In this document: in pieces, positions 1-7,714 of the stretch
Layout: every line of letters starts with the position of its first letter
How positions within the stretch are numbered: the stretch's first letter is position 1
Assembly: GCF_039595935.1 (NCBI RefSeq)
Contig: NZ_JBCNKR010000004.1
Coordinates: 681,001 to 745,000, forward strand
Source: Flavobacterium sp.
GTDB taxonomy: Bacteria; Bacteroidota; Bacteroidia; Flavobacteriales; Flavobacteriaceae
Length of the DNA stretch: 64,000 nucleotides
Direction: 5' to 3'
The notes under the pieces: generated by a model
The model's database searches: none
Seen by the model: the letters and a program-made list of their open reading frames with translations, nothing else
What the model was told of the DNA's origin: nothing
Made by a program: the position numbers and the translations under genes

Positions 1-438
1 AAGAAAATATTCGAATTAGGAATTAAAGTAGGAATGGGAACTGACGGAACTCGCGTGGCAAGTTACAATCCGTGGGTTGGTTTGTATTGGTTAACAACCG
101 GAAAAACTTTGGGCGGTTTAAAATACATGAATGACGAAAATATTGTAGACAGAACGACTGCTTTAAAACTATTTACTTACGGAAGCGCTCAGTTAATTAA
201 TATTGAAAAAGACAGAGGAATGCTTACTGCTGATAAATTGGCTGATTTTTCAATTCTTTCTGATGATTATTTTAATACATCTGAAGAAAAAATCTTAAAC
301 ATCGAATCAAAACTGACAGTGGTAAACGGAAAAGTAGTTTACGCCGACAATGATTTTAGAACTTTCGCCAACGAAAAACCAAAAGCAATTCCAGACTGGA
401 GTCCGGTAAATTACTTTGGAGGTTATCAAAAAAATTAA
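1..438 (+). CDS. Amidohydrolase family protein, C-terminal end (5' part lies outside the window)
   Basis: The reading frame is open from base 1 and ends at TAA. The visible 145 residues match the end of a metal-dependent amidohydrolase of the YtcJ/imidazolonepropionase type: a 'MGTDGTRV' strand where the last metal-binding aspartate sits, helices with 'ALKLFTYGSAQLINIEKDRGML', 'KLADFSILSDDYF', and a closing 'LTVVNGKVVYA' strand of the small composite beta-domain. The first part of the gene, with the HxH metal ligands, is not in the window, so the substrate cannot be judged. Only three bases separate it from the porin gene, so the two are probably one operon and may handle the same small molecule. 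Confidence 0.8.
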   Translation, partial: KKIFELGIKVGMGTDGTRVASYNPWVGLYWLTTGKTLGGLKYMNDENIVDRTTALKLFTYGSAQLINIEKDRGMLTADKLADFSILSDDYFNTSEEKILNIESKLTVVNGKVVYADNDFRTFANEKPKAIPDWSPVNYFGGYQKN

Positions 439-441
439 ACC

Positions 442-1812
442 ATGCAAAATACATTCAGAATATTGCTGCTTTTGGGATTCATTTTTACAGCCCATGCACA
501 GCAGAAACCCGTTTTTCAAAAGCTGCGATATAATGATGATTTCACTTATCTAAAAGCCGATTCGACGAAAAACTTATACGAGAAAATCAAATATATTCCG
601 CTAGGAAAAAACGATAAATTCTACGCCTCGATTGGCGGTGAAGCGAGACTGCAATATACTTATACCGTTAATAACAAATGGGGAGACGAAATTGATGAAA
701 ACGATGGCTATTTATTATCACGTTATTTGCTTCATGCCAATGTTCAATTGGGAGCTTTCAGAACCTTTATTGAATTACAAAGCAGTTTAGCAAATGGCAA
801 AACAGATCCAAGTCCGGTTGATGAAAATCAGTTAGACATTCATCAGGCTTTTCTGGATATTGATTTTATCCGAAAAGAAAATGAACAGTTAACACTCCGT
901 TCTGGAAGACAAGAAATGTTATACGGTTCTCAGCGTTTAATCGCAGTGCGCGAAGGTCCAAACAGCCGACTTGCTTTTGACGGATTGAAATTATTCTATA
1001 AAAAAAACAATTGGCAGTCAGACGCTTTTTTCACGCATCCAATTGCCAATAAACAAGGAACATTTAACGATAATTTTAATGAAAATGCCAAATTCTGGGG
1101 AAGTTATACGGTAATACATAAAGTCCCTTTTATTGAAAATATTGATTTCTATTATTTAGGATTATGGAAAAGCCGATCTGTTTTTGATGATGCCATTGGC
1201 GAAGAAAACAGACAATCTATCGGAACACGAATCTGGAAAAACAAAGGAAACTGGAAATATGATTTTGAAGGTTTGTACCAATTCGGAAACATCAATCAAA
1301 AAACAATTTCGGCGTGGACACTATCTTCTTTTGCCTGTTATACTTTCGAAAATATAAAATTCAGTCCAGAAATAGGACTTAAAACAGAAATCATTTCGGG
1401 TGATAAAAACTCTGGAGATGGTGATTTACAAACCTTTAATCCTTTATATCCAAGAGGCGCTTATTTTGGGTTAGTAGCTTTAATTGGCCCATCAAATTTA
1501 ATAGATGTTCATCCATCCATTAATTTCAGTTTATCCGAAAAATGGGGACTTGGAATTGATTATGATATTTTCTGGAGACAAACCTTAAGTGACGGTTTAT
1601 ATGCACCCAACATGCAGCTTTTATATTCCGGGAAAGACACAACAGAACGTTTTATAGGCTCTCAGTTGATTTCAAATCTAAATTATGACATGAATAATTA
1701 TCTAGGTTTTACTCTGGAAACGGGATGGTTTAATGCAGGTTCATTTTTAAAAGAAGTTGGTTCTGGAAAAGATTATTTTTATGCAGCGTTGACAGCACAA
1801 TTTAAGTTTTAA
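442..1812 (+). CDS. Outer-membrane porin, alginate-export family
   Basis: 456 residues with a signal peptide (residues 1-19, cut after 'TAHA') and then a pattern of alternating amphipathic strands ending in phenylalanine ('AALTAQFKF'), as in beta-barrel outer-membrane proteins. The strands 'GGEARLQYTYTV', 'YLLHANVQLGAFRTFIELQSS', 'LRSGRQEMLYGSQRLIAVREGPNS' and 'GLFYKK'-like repeats are typical of the alginate_exp domain (AlgE-like 18-strand barrel). In flavobacteria this family is usually annotated by domain only, and the substrate need not be alginate. It follows the amidohydrolase directly and is probably cotranscribed with it. Its last 46 bases are repeated at 1870-1914. Confidence 0.8.
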   Translation: MQNTFRILLLLGFIFTAHAQQKPVFQKLRYNDDFTYLKADSTKNLYEKIKYIPLGKNDKFYASIGGEARLQYTYTVNNKWGDEIDENDGYLLSRYLLHANVQLGAFRTFIELQSSLANGKTDPSPVDENQLDIHQAFLDIDFIRKENEQLTLRSGRQEMLYGSQRLIAVREGPNSRLAFDGLKLFYKKNNWQSDAFFTHPIANKQGTFNDNFNENAKFWGSYTVIHKVPFIENIDFYYLGLWKSRSVFDDAIGEENRQSIGTRIWKNKGNWKYDFEGLYQFGNINQKTISAWTLSSFACYTFENIKFSPEIGLKTEIISGDKNSGDGDLQTFNPLYPRGAYFGLVALIGPSNLIDVHPSINFSLSEKWGLGIDYDIFWRQTLSDGLYAPNMQLLYSGKDTTERFIGSQLISNLNYDMNNYLGFTLETGWFNAGSFLKEVGSGKDYFYAALTAQFKF

Positions 1813-1914
1813 TAAAAGAACCGAAGGTTCGATGCATTTTGTAGAGACGGATTTCAATCCGTCTGAGCGAAAAGATTATTTTGTAAAGCGTTGACAGCAC
1901 AATTTAAATTCTAA
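1767..1914. repeat. Duplicated 3' end of the porin gene flanking a palindromic element
   Basis: Bases 1767-1812 (the last codons of the porin gene) reappear as 1870-1914 with few changes, sharing for example GCGTTGACAGCACAATTTAA. Between the copies lies a short segment with two hairpins: GAACCGAAGGTTC and GACGGATTTCAATCCGTC (1846-1863). This looks like insertion of a palindromic repeat element with a long direct repeat, or a local slippage duplication. It is non-coding after the stop at 1812. Confidence 0.75.
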
Positions 1915-1939
1915 ATTTGTGTAATTCAAAATCCAAATA

Positions 1940-2503
1940 ATGGAGAAAAAATATTCCGCTGCCATTTATCCTTCGCAAGATGTTATTGATTCTGTCAAAA
2001 CAATGAAAGATTATTTAAAAAGCAAAATTGATTGGTATAACAGCTGTAATTCTGTTGGACATATTACGATTTGTGAATTCACAATTGACGAATCCGAAAT
2101 TAAAAAATACAAACAAAAGCTTTTTAAAATCTGCGATACATTTACTTCATTTCAAGTTTATTTAGATCATTTTGGATTTTACGAAAATGCCGGAGCCTTT
2201 TTTATAGCTCCAAATGAAGATTCTAAAAACGCCCTGAAACCAATTATGAAAAAGGTTCAGGAATCTTTAAAATCTTTAAAACTCAAAAAGAGTGATGATC
2301 CGCATATGTCAATCGGCAGGAAATTAACTCCAGAAAATCTTAAAATTGCATCACAGCTTTTCACTACAATCGATATTGATTTTTTATGCAAAGAAATTGT
2401 TTTAAGAGAACTTGATCCTGTCAAAAAACAGTTTTTTGTAATTGATACTTTTTCATTTAATGGAAATGTTCAGCCTGAGTTTGTTCAGGGAAGTTTGTTT
2501 TGA
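1940..2503 (+). CDS. 2'-5' RNA ligase / 2H phosphoesterase family protein
   Basis: 187 residues, the usual size for a single-domain 2H phosphoesterase. Both catalytic H-x-T/S motifs are present: 'HIT' at residue 41 and 'HMS' at residue 122, each followed by a hydrophobic strand. Proteins of this fold act on 2',5' or cyclic phosphodiester bonds in RNA or nucleotides. The sequence does not tell which. It stands alone between repeat-bearing spacers. The start is the only ATG consistent with the N-terminal strand 'KKYSAAIYPS'. Confidence 0.85.
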   Translation: MEKKYSAAIYPSQDVIDSVKTMKDYLKSKIDWYNSCNSVGHITICEFTIDESEIKKYKQKLFKICDTFTSFQVYLDHFGFYENAGAFFIAPNEDSKNALKPIMKKVQESLKSLKLKKSDDPHMSIGRKLTPENLKIASQLFTTIDIDFLCKEIVLRELDPVKKQFFVIDTFSFNGNVQPEFVQGSLF

Positions 2504-2531
2504 TTTTTTTTTACAGAAAAACGTATAATTT

Positions 2532-2632
2532 GTCATTTCGAGGAACGAGAAATCTGCGCAAGTAGCTCCGTAATCTTAATCGACAATCTTTGTAGAGCTA
2601 CTTGCGCAGATTTCTCCTTTCGTCGAAATGAC
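2532..2632. repeat. Imperfect palindromic dispersed repeat
   Basis: Left arm 2532-2569 and right arm 2595-2632 are near-perfect reverse complements, beginning GTCATTTCGAGGAACGAG and ending in GTCGAAATGAC. The same word family (GTCATCCTGAG..GAAGGATC) recurs at 3752-3838, 31536-31660 and 33237-33337. This is a REP-like dispersed palindrome that can fold into a long hairpin and may act as a terminator for the gene before it. Confidence 0.8.
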
Positions 2633-2742
2633 ATAAAATGCGAATAAATACTTTGAAAACCTTTCGATCTTCGTTCCTCGCAAAGACTAACCTCTGTGCA
2701 AATCTGTTTTTACCTGTAAAATCCGTGTGCCAAAATTTTTTG

Positions 2743-2750
2743 TATATTTG
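2743..2750 (+). promoter_or_regulatory. Promoter -7 box of the AraC gene
   Basis: TATATTTG fits the Bacteroidota -7 consensus TAnnTTTG. Transcription would start near 2757, after an in-frame upstream start at 2727, so it supports ATG 2772 as the start of the AraC gene. Confidence 0.55.
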
Positions 2751-2771
2751 AATTTTACAATTCGAAACAAT

Positions 2772-3695
2772 ATGAAATCTCTAGATTCATTTTACCATGA
2801 TATTACCGTAGGTTCAACCGTAGAACCTACTTCGTTATTACCAAACGACATTCAAAAAGAAATCGGTCATTTTAATGTTTTTGATATTAAGGAGCTTTTA
2901 GAACGCATGAAAGGAAAACCCGGAATGCCTTATGATAGAAGAGCTTACTATAAAATAAGTTTAATAAGAGGACATAATAAAGCAGAATACGCGAATAAAA
3001 TAATTGAAATAGAAAAACAGGGATTGTTATTTGCAACACCAAAAATTCCGTATAATTATCTTCCACAGGATACTAATCAGGGTGGACAGTTTTGCGTATT
3101 TACAAGTGAATTTTTATCGAAAAGTAAAAGCGGAATCGATTTGGACGAACTGCCTATTTTTGCTTCAGACGGCTATCCTATTTTTCAGTTATCAGATGAA
3201 GAAGTTGAAGAAGTAGCGTTGATTTTCAAAAAGATACAAAAAGAAATCAATTCAGATTATATTTATAAATACGATTTAATTCGAAATTATGTTGCTGAGC
3301 TGATTCATTTCGGACAAAAATTACAGCCAATAACAGCTTTATATTCTAAACACAATTCAGCAGCGAGAGTTTCCTCTTTATTTGCCGAATTACTTGAAAG
3401 ACAATTCCCTATCGAATCACCGCATCAACGATTAGAGCTTAGAACTGCAAAAGATTTTGCTGCAAGATTATCTGTTCATGTCAATCATTTAAACAAAGTT
3501 TTAAAAGAAAACACCGGAAAAACCACAACAGAATTAATCAGCACCAGATTAACAAACGAAGCGAAAATCCTTTTAAAACAAACAGATTGGAATATTTCTG
3601 AAATCGCTTATTCACTTGGTTTTGAAGAACTAGCACATTTTTCTAACTTCTTCAAAAAACAAACTTCTTTTACGCCGATTGCTTTTAGGAGTTAA
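2772..3695 (+). CDS. AraC family transcriptional regulator
   Basis: 307 residues from the chosen ATG. The N-terminal two thirds look like a cupin-type sensory domain ('GGQFCVFTSEFLSKS', 'LPIFASDGYPIF'). The C-terminal hundred residues form the double helix-turn-helix of AraC proteins ('LSVHVNHLNKVLKENTGKTT', then 'WNISEIAYSLGFEELAHFSN' and 'FFKKQTSFTPIAFR'). It is a cytoplasmic DNA-binding activator or repressor. An earlier in-frame start (2727) lies upstream of the promoter box and adds residues that look intergenic. Two short-chain dehydrogenases follow, and this arrangement is often a regulator with its target, but that is inference. Confidence 0.9.
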   Translation: MKSLDSFYHDITVGSTVEPTSLLPNDIQKEIGHFNVFDIKELLERMKGKPGMPYDRRAYYKISLIRGHNKAEYANKIIEIEKQGLLFATPKIPYNYLPQDTNQGGQFCVFTSEFLSKSKSGIDLDELPIFASDGYPIFQLSDEEVEEVALIFKKIQKEINSDYIYKYDLIRNYVAELIHFGQKLQPITALYSKHNSAARVSSLFAELLERQFPIESPHQRLELRTAKDFAARLSVHVNHLNKVLKENTGKTTTELISTRLTNEAKILLKQTDWNISEIAYSLGFEELAHFSNFFKKQTSFTPIAFRS

Positions 3696-3751
3696 TTTTA
3701 GATTGCGGATTGTAGATTTTAGATTTTAGATTGTAGATTACCGCAAAGCTT

Positions 3752-3838
3752 GTCCTCCTGAGCGAAGTCGAAGGATCGCATGCTAAATCCATACAGTACG
3801 TCCTACTTTGCGCGTCCTTCGACTTCGCTCAGTAAGAC
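3752..3838. repeat. Palindromic dispersed repeat
   Basis: CTGAGCGAAGTCGAAGGA at 3758-3775 is the perfect reverse complement of 3815-3832. It belongs to the same dispersed family as the elements near 2.5, 31.6 and 33.3 kb. It lies downstream of the AraC gene and could end its transcript. Confidence 0.8.
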
Positions 3839-3954
3839 ATAAAATGAGAATTAGAATTTTTAATTATCAATTTTTAATTTTTAATTCCAATATCTGATTT
3901 GAATTTCGCAAACATCGGTTTGATATTTACAATTCCCCACATCTACTTTGCTCC

Positions 3955-3962
3955 TACCTTTG
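3955..3962 (+). promoter_or_regulatory. Promoter -7 box upstream of the first SDR gene
   Basis: TACCTTTG matches TAnnTTTG and lies 27 bases before the ATG. No good TTTG -33 box is seen at the expected distance, which would fit dependence on an activator such as the neighbouring AraC protein. Confidence 0.45.
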
Positions 3963-3988
3963 TCTTATCAATTTAAAAGATCAAAAAG

Positions 3989-4711
3989 ATGAATTTATCA
4001 AACAACAAAATTTTAATAACAGGCGGTGCAAGCGGAATTGGACTTGGACTTACTGAAAGATTTATTCAGGAAAACAATACCGTAATTATTTGCGGCAGAA
4101 GAGAATCTGTTTTAAACGAAGTAAAAGCAAAATTTCCAACCGTAATTACAAAAGTATGCGACTTATCTTTAGAAGAAGAAAGAATCGCACTTTACAAATG
4201 GATCTCTGAAAACCATCCTGATTTAAACGTATTAATCAACAACGCCGGAATTCAAAAATGGATGTCGATAACAGATACTGATTTCTACGAAAATATGAAA
4301 ACGGAAATAAGTACTAATATTGAAGCACCGTTACATTTAACTTCTTTATTTATTGAATTGAAATCTTTAACAACTGTAATGAATGTAACTTCTGGACTGG
4401 CATTTTCTCCTTTTGCAAAAGTTCCGGTTTATTCAGCTACAAAAGCGTTTTTTAGATCGTTTACACTTTCACTTCGTCATTTGCTAAAAGCAAAAAACAT
4501 CGAAGTAATCGAAATCATTCCACCAGCATTAAATACTGATTTAGGCGGAATTGGATTGCACGATGCACATCCAAGCGTAAGCAGTTTTATAGAATCTATT
4601 TTCGAACAGTTAAAAGAAGGAAGACCTGAATTGACTTTCGGAACCAGCGAAACAAGATTAAATGCAAGCGCAGAAGAATTAAGAAATCATTTTAATGCAA
4701 TGCACTCTTAA
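3989..4711 (+). CDS. SDR family oxidoreductase (DltE-like)
   Basis: 240 residues of a classical short-chain dehydrogenase/reductase. The cofactor motif 'TGGASGIG' is at 11-18, 'NNAG' at 84-87, and the catalytic Ser135, Tyr148 and Lys152 (YSATK) are present. The arginine-containing 'CGRRESVL' after strand two favours NADP(H). The 'NTDLGGIG' stretch and the short C-terminus resemble the DltE-like branch rather than FabG. The substrate is unknown. It is cytosolic and lies between an AraC regulator and a second SDR gene. Confidence 0.88.
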   Translation: MNLSNNKILITGGASGIGLGLTERFIQENNTVIICGRRESVLNEVKAKFPTVITKVCDLSLEEERIALYKWISENHPDLNVLINNAGIQKWMSITDTDFYENMKTEISTNIEAPLHLTSLFIELKSLTTVMNVTSGLAFSPFAKVPVYSATKAFFRSFTLSLRHLLKAKNIEVIEIIPPALNTDLGGIGLHDAHPSVSSFIESIFEQLKEGRPELTFGTSETRLNASAEELRNHFNAMHS

Positions 4712-4783
4712 ATTATGAATTATGAATGGTGAATTGTTAATTAAAAAAGACAAAAAAGAATTTGACATCTCACCTCCACATTT

Positions 4784-4951
4784 AACAATAAACCATTAAC
4801 AATAAACCATTAACAATAAACCATTAACAATAAACCATTAACAATTAACCATTAACCATTAACCATTAACAATCAACCATTAACAATTAACCATTAACAA
4901 TTAACCATTAACAATCAACCATTAACAATCAACCATTAACAATTAACAATT
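4784..4951. repeat. Array of 24 tandem heptamers directly before an SDR gene
   Basis: The 168 bases split exactly into 24 heptamers with no gap: 12 are AACCATT and 12 are AACAATA, AACAATT or AACAATC. The two kinds mostly alternate, giving a 14-base period. The array ends six bases before the ATG at 4958. Related heptamers (AATTATG, AATGGTG, AATTGTT) follow the previous stop codon at about 4713-4740. Such arrays can change length by slippage. Confidence 0.95.
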
Positions 4952-4957
4952 ATAAAA

Positions 4958-5722
4958 ATGGCAGTAAATACAAAAATAGCTCTTGTTACCGGAGGCAGCA
5001 GAGGTTTAGGAAAAAATATGGCAATTGCAATTGCTAAAAAGGGACTTGATGTAATTATAACGTATAACAGCAAAAAAGATGAAGCAGATGCTGTTGTAAA
5101 AGAAATTGAAAACTTAGGACAGAAAGCCGCATCACTTCAATTAAATGTTGCTGACTCAGGAACTTTTGATGCTTTTTTTGAAGCAGTTAAAACAACTTTA
5201 AAAGACACATTTAAAACCGATAAATTTGACTTTTTAATAAACAATGCCGGAATCGGAATCCATAATTCTTTCATTGGAACTACGGAAGCTGAATTTGATC
5301 AATTAACTAACATTCAGTTCAAAGGTCCATTTTTCCTGACTCAAAAAGGATTAAATGTAATGAATGACGGCGGCGGAATTATAAATATTTCTACTGGTCT
5401 GGCAAGATTTTCATTTCCCGGTTATGCAGCTTATGCTTCTATGAAAGGCGCAATTGAAACCTTAACCAAATATCAGGCAAAGGAATTAGGCGCAAGAAAA
5501 ATCAGAGCCAATGTGGTAGCTCCAGGCGCAATTGAAACTGATTTTGGAGGCGGAGCTGTTCGTGACAATGAACAATTAAACCAGCAAATTGCATCAGTAA
5601 CGGCTTTAGGAAGAGTTGGTTTACCAGATGATATTGGGGGTGTTGTTGCCTTTTTATGTACTGAAGATGCTCGTTGGGTAAATGCCCAAAGAATAGAAGC
5701 TTCTGGTGGAATGAATTTGTAA
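4958..5722 (+). CDS. SDR family oxidoreductase (FabG-like)
   Basis: 254 residues of a classical short-chain dehydrogenase with 'TGGSRGLG' at 11-18, 'NNAG' at 95-98, Ser145, Tyr159 and Lys163 (YASMK), and the typical end 'GLPDDIGGVVAFLCTEDARWVNAQRIEASGG'. All catalytic residues are intact. It is a cytosolic NAD(P)-dependent reductase of unknown substrate. The closest general resemblance is to FabG and glucose-dehydrogenase-like SDRs. Its 5' region is unusual because the heptamer array runs to within six bases of the start, so no ordinary leader exists. A strong hairpin terminator follows. Confidence 0.88.
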   Translation: MAVNTKIALVTGGSRGLGKNMAIAIAKKGLDVIITYNSKKDEADAVVKEIENLGQKAASLQLNVADSGTFDAFFEAVKTTLKDTFKTDKFDFLINNAGIGIHNSFIGTTEAEFDQLTNIQFKGPFFLTQKGLNVMNDGGGIINISTGLARFSFPGYAAYASMKGAIETLTKYQAKELGARKIRANVVAPGAIETDFGGGAVRDNEQLNQQIASVTALGRVGLPDDIGGVVAFLCTEDARWVNAQRIEASGGMNL

Positions 5723-5747
5723 TTTATTTATTTCTGTTGAGAGAATT

Positions 5748-5780
5748 AAACCCGACAGGTTTTGAAAACCTGTCGGGTTT
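5748..5780. terminator. Hairpin terminator between convergent genes
   Basis: AAACCCGACAGGT pairs perfectly with ACCTGTCGGGTTT around a short loop. It can serve the SDR gene from the left and the PepSY-like gene from the right. Confidence 0.8.
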
Positions 5781-5804
5781 GCTATTTTAAAACGAGTAAT
5801 TTTT

Positions 5805-6311
5805 TTATCCTATCTGAATTGTTTTGATTAAGTTACCCTCTGTATCAAAAAGGAGACTATAATTTTTTCCATCCTTTTTGGTTTTCACTTCATAAGTCAT
5901 TTTATTTTTGGCGTCTACAACAGAATAAGCTTCTCTGGCAGGTACAGCGGGAGTTTTTACCTTTACTTTAGATTTAGTTTTTGATTTCGTATTTGATTTA
6001 ATCGGATAATTGGCATCAAGGTAAGCTTGTATCTCTTTTGGCAGTTTACTACCTGGAATCTGCTCTTTATAGGCTTTAAAATTTCCATTGCTTTCATAAA
6101 CAGCATAAGCCTGAGTATTTCCTGTGGCTTTAAACTTTGCTATAAATGTAATATCATCTTCTTTAGCTCCATATTGCATAGACCAATTTGGATTTTTTTT
6201 AGGATATTGCTTTTCAAAAGCTTTTATAATGTTTTCTGACGGAAGAAGAATGCTTTGTGACATTAAAAAGTTACACCACAAAAAGGTAAAAAAGAAAAAA
6301 ACGTTTTTCAT
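5805..6311 (-). CDS. PepSY-like periplasmic protein
   Basis: 168 residues with a signal peptide ('KNVFFFFTFLWCNFLMSQ') and two repeated beta-alpha units of the PepSY-like/BLIP-like kind: 'IIKAFEKQYPKKNPNWSMQ', 'ITFIAKFKATGNTQAYAVYESNGNFKAYKEQIPGSKLPKEI' and 'MTYEVKTKKDGKNYSLLFDTEG'. Such proteins are secreted or periplasmic and of unknown function. A lysine/serine/threonine-rich linker (about residues 105-122) separates the halves. The ATG at 6311 is preferred; an upstream in-frame TTG adds only two residues. It is a paralogue of the next gene. Confidence 0.75.
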   Translation of the reverse strand: MKNVFFFFTFLWCNFLMSQSILLPSENIIKAFEKQYPKKNPNWSMQYGAKEDDITFIAKFKATGNTQAYAVYESNGNFKAYKEQIPGSKLPKEIQAYLDANYPIKSNTKSKTKSKVKVKTPAVPAREAYSVVDAKNKMTYEVKTKKDGKNYSLLFDTEGNLIKTIQIG

Positions 6312-6400
6312 ATTCAAAAAATTACAATTAAAAATTGTGGTAAAATTACTACATTTTATGATAAAACGAAATAAACTTTGAGATTTTTAAAAACAAAACA

Positions 6401-6431
6401 AAACCCGATAAGCATAAGACTCATCGGGTTT
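6401..6431 (-). terminator. Hairpin terminator of the second PepSY-like gene
   Basis: On the minus strand ATCGGGTTT is preceded by its partner AAACCCGAT and followed by a T-rich tract. It lies 36 bases after the stop of the gene at 6467. Confidence 0.7.
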
Positions 6432-6466
6432 GCCGTTTTAAATATAATTGAATTAGTAAGTGTTCG

Positions 6467-6925
6467 TTAATTTTTTTCTATGCTAACATCAAAGCCTCCA
6501 TTTTGATCAAAAACAACATCATAAAATTTAGAATCTTTTTCTATGCCCACTTCATAAGTCGTTTTATTTTTATCATTTACAACAACCGCAATTTCTCTTA
6601 TCGCTTTTAGTGAGTAATTTTTCTTCAAATAGTTCTGTGCCTTTTGTGGCAGCTTGCTTAATGGAATTTGCTGTTCAAAAGCTTTTAAAACGCCTAAGTT
6701 GTCATAAACCGCAAGCGCTTTGACATTTTTATCTGTGTTGAATTTTGCTTCGTATCTAATTTCATCATTATCATCGCCAACATAATCAATAGACCAAACC
6801 GGAACTTTGTTTGGATATTCTTTTTCAAAAGTAAATTTCACTTTTTCAGGCGGTGTTACTACTTCATTTTGTGCACTTAAAAAACCGCTGCAGCATAAAA
6901 TTATTATTAAAAGTATGTTTTTCAT
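6467..6925 (-). CDS. PepSY-like periplasmic protein
   Basis: 152 residues: signal peptide 'MKNILLIIILCCSGFLSAQ', then 'VKFTFEKEYPNKVPVWSIDY', 'IRYEAKFNTDKNVKALAVYDNLGVLKAFEQQIPLSKLPQKAQNYLKKNY' and 'TTYEVGIEKDSKFYDVVFDQNGG'. It has the same plan as the gene on its left but lacks the Lys/Ser/Thr linker, so the two arose by duplication. It sits just after the LytTR two-component pair on the same strand. Small PepSY-like proteins often neighbour such pairs, so it may be a target of the system, but this is inference. Confidence 0.75.
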   Translation of the reverse strand: MKNILLIIILCCSGFLSAQNEVVTPPEKVKFTFEKEYPNKVPVWSIDYVGDDNDEIRYEAKFNTDKNVKALAVYDNLGVLKAFEQQIPLSKLPQKAQNYLKKNYSLKAIREIAVVVNDKNKTTYEVGIEKDSKFYDVVFDQNGGFDVSIEKN

Positions 6926-7015
6926 GATTTGACTATTAAATTAAACAACCAAAAACAGCGTAATAAAATTATTACTTTTTAAATAATTTCCAAATATTTT
7001 TTAATAAAAAGAATA

Positions 7016-7714
7016 TTACTTTTTCAGTCTGTCGGTCAATTCCCTTTTGTAGGTTATTCCAATAGGTAATTTTTCATTTTTAATAATGACAAAATCTTTT
7101 TCAGTAGTGTCAATTTTGTCCAAAGCCACAATATAAGATTTATGTATACGCATAAAATTTTTCTCCGGAAGACATTTTTCGAGTTCGGTTGTCGTAATTG
7201 AGGCCAGATATGTTCGTTTTATCGTATGAAGTTTTACGTAGTTTCCAAAACTCTGCGCGTACAAAAGCTGATCTAATTCGATATCAATAAAATAACCGTC
7301 AATTTTTACAGAGATAGAATTTACTATAGCTTCTTCTTCCTTTGCTTTTACATTTTCTGTTGAAAAAAAGCGGTCAACAGCTTTCAAAAATCTTGGAAAA
7401 TAAATAGGTTTCAGCAAATAATCAATCACTCCGTAATCGTAACTTTCAAGTGCAAATTCAGAATAAGCTGTGGTTAAAATAGTTTTAGGATGATTGGGAA
7501 TAATTTTCAATAATTCCATACCTGAAATTTCCGGCATATTAATATCCAAAAACATCAAATCAACTTTATTTTCTCTAAGATAATCCATTGCTTCAATGCC
7601 ATTATATCCCTGAAAAACCAATTCTAACTGCGGATTTTGTTTTATATAATTGGCTAAAACATAATGCGCTGCCGGCTCATCATCAACAATAATGCATTTT
7701 TTTGGATCTCTCAT
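7016..7714 (-). CDS. LytTR family response regulator
   Basis: 232 residues. The receiver domain (about 5-120) has the acidic pair Asp11-Asp12, phosphoacceptor Asp57 ('VDLMFLDINMP'), Thr81/Thr82 and Lys102. The C-terminal LytTR DNA-binding domain (about 135-230) has 'QLLYAQSFGNYVKLHTIKRTYLASITTTELEKCLPEKNFMRIHKSYIV' (shown here only as a landmark). It is a cytosolic transcription factor activated by the kinase encoded just upstream, whose stop codon shares one base with this start (TAATG), so the two are translationally coupled. Confidence 0.95.
   Translation of the reverse strand: MRDPKKCIIVDDEPAAHYVLANYIKQNPQLELVFQGYNGIEAMDYLRENKVDLMFLDINMPEISGMELLKIIPNHPKTILTTAYSEFALESYDYGVIDYLLKPIYFPRFLKAVDRFFSTENVKAKEEEAIVNSISVKIDGYFIDIELDQLLYAQSFGNYVKLHTIKRTYLASITTTELEKCLPEKNFMRIHKSYIVALDKIDTTEKDFVIIKNEKLPIGITYKRELTDRLKK

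Noticed and set aside
2727..2771. Upstream start of the AraC gene at 2727
   Set aside because: A promoter -7 box at 2743-2750 lies after it, so the start would not be transcribed; ATG 2772 fits better.
4784..4951. The heptamer array as a CRISPR
   Set aside because: Units are seven bases with no unique spacers, and no cas genes are in the window.
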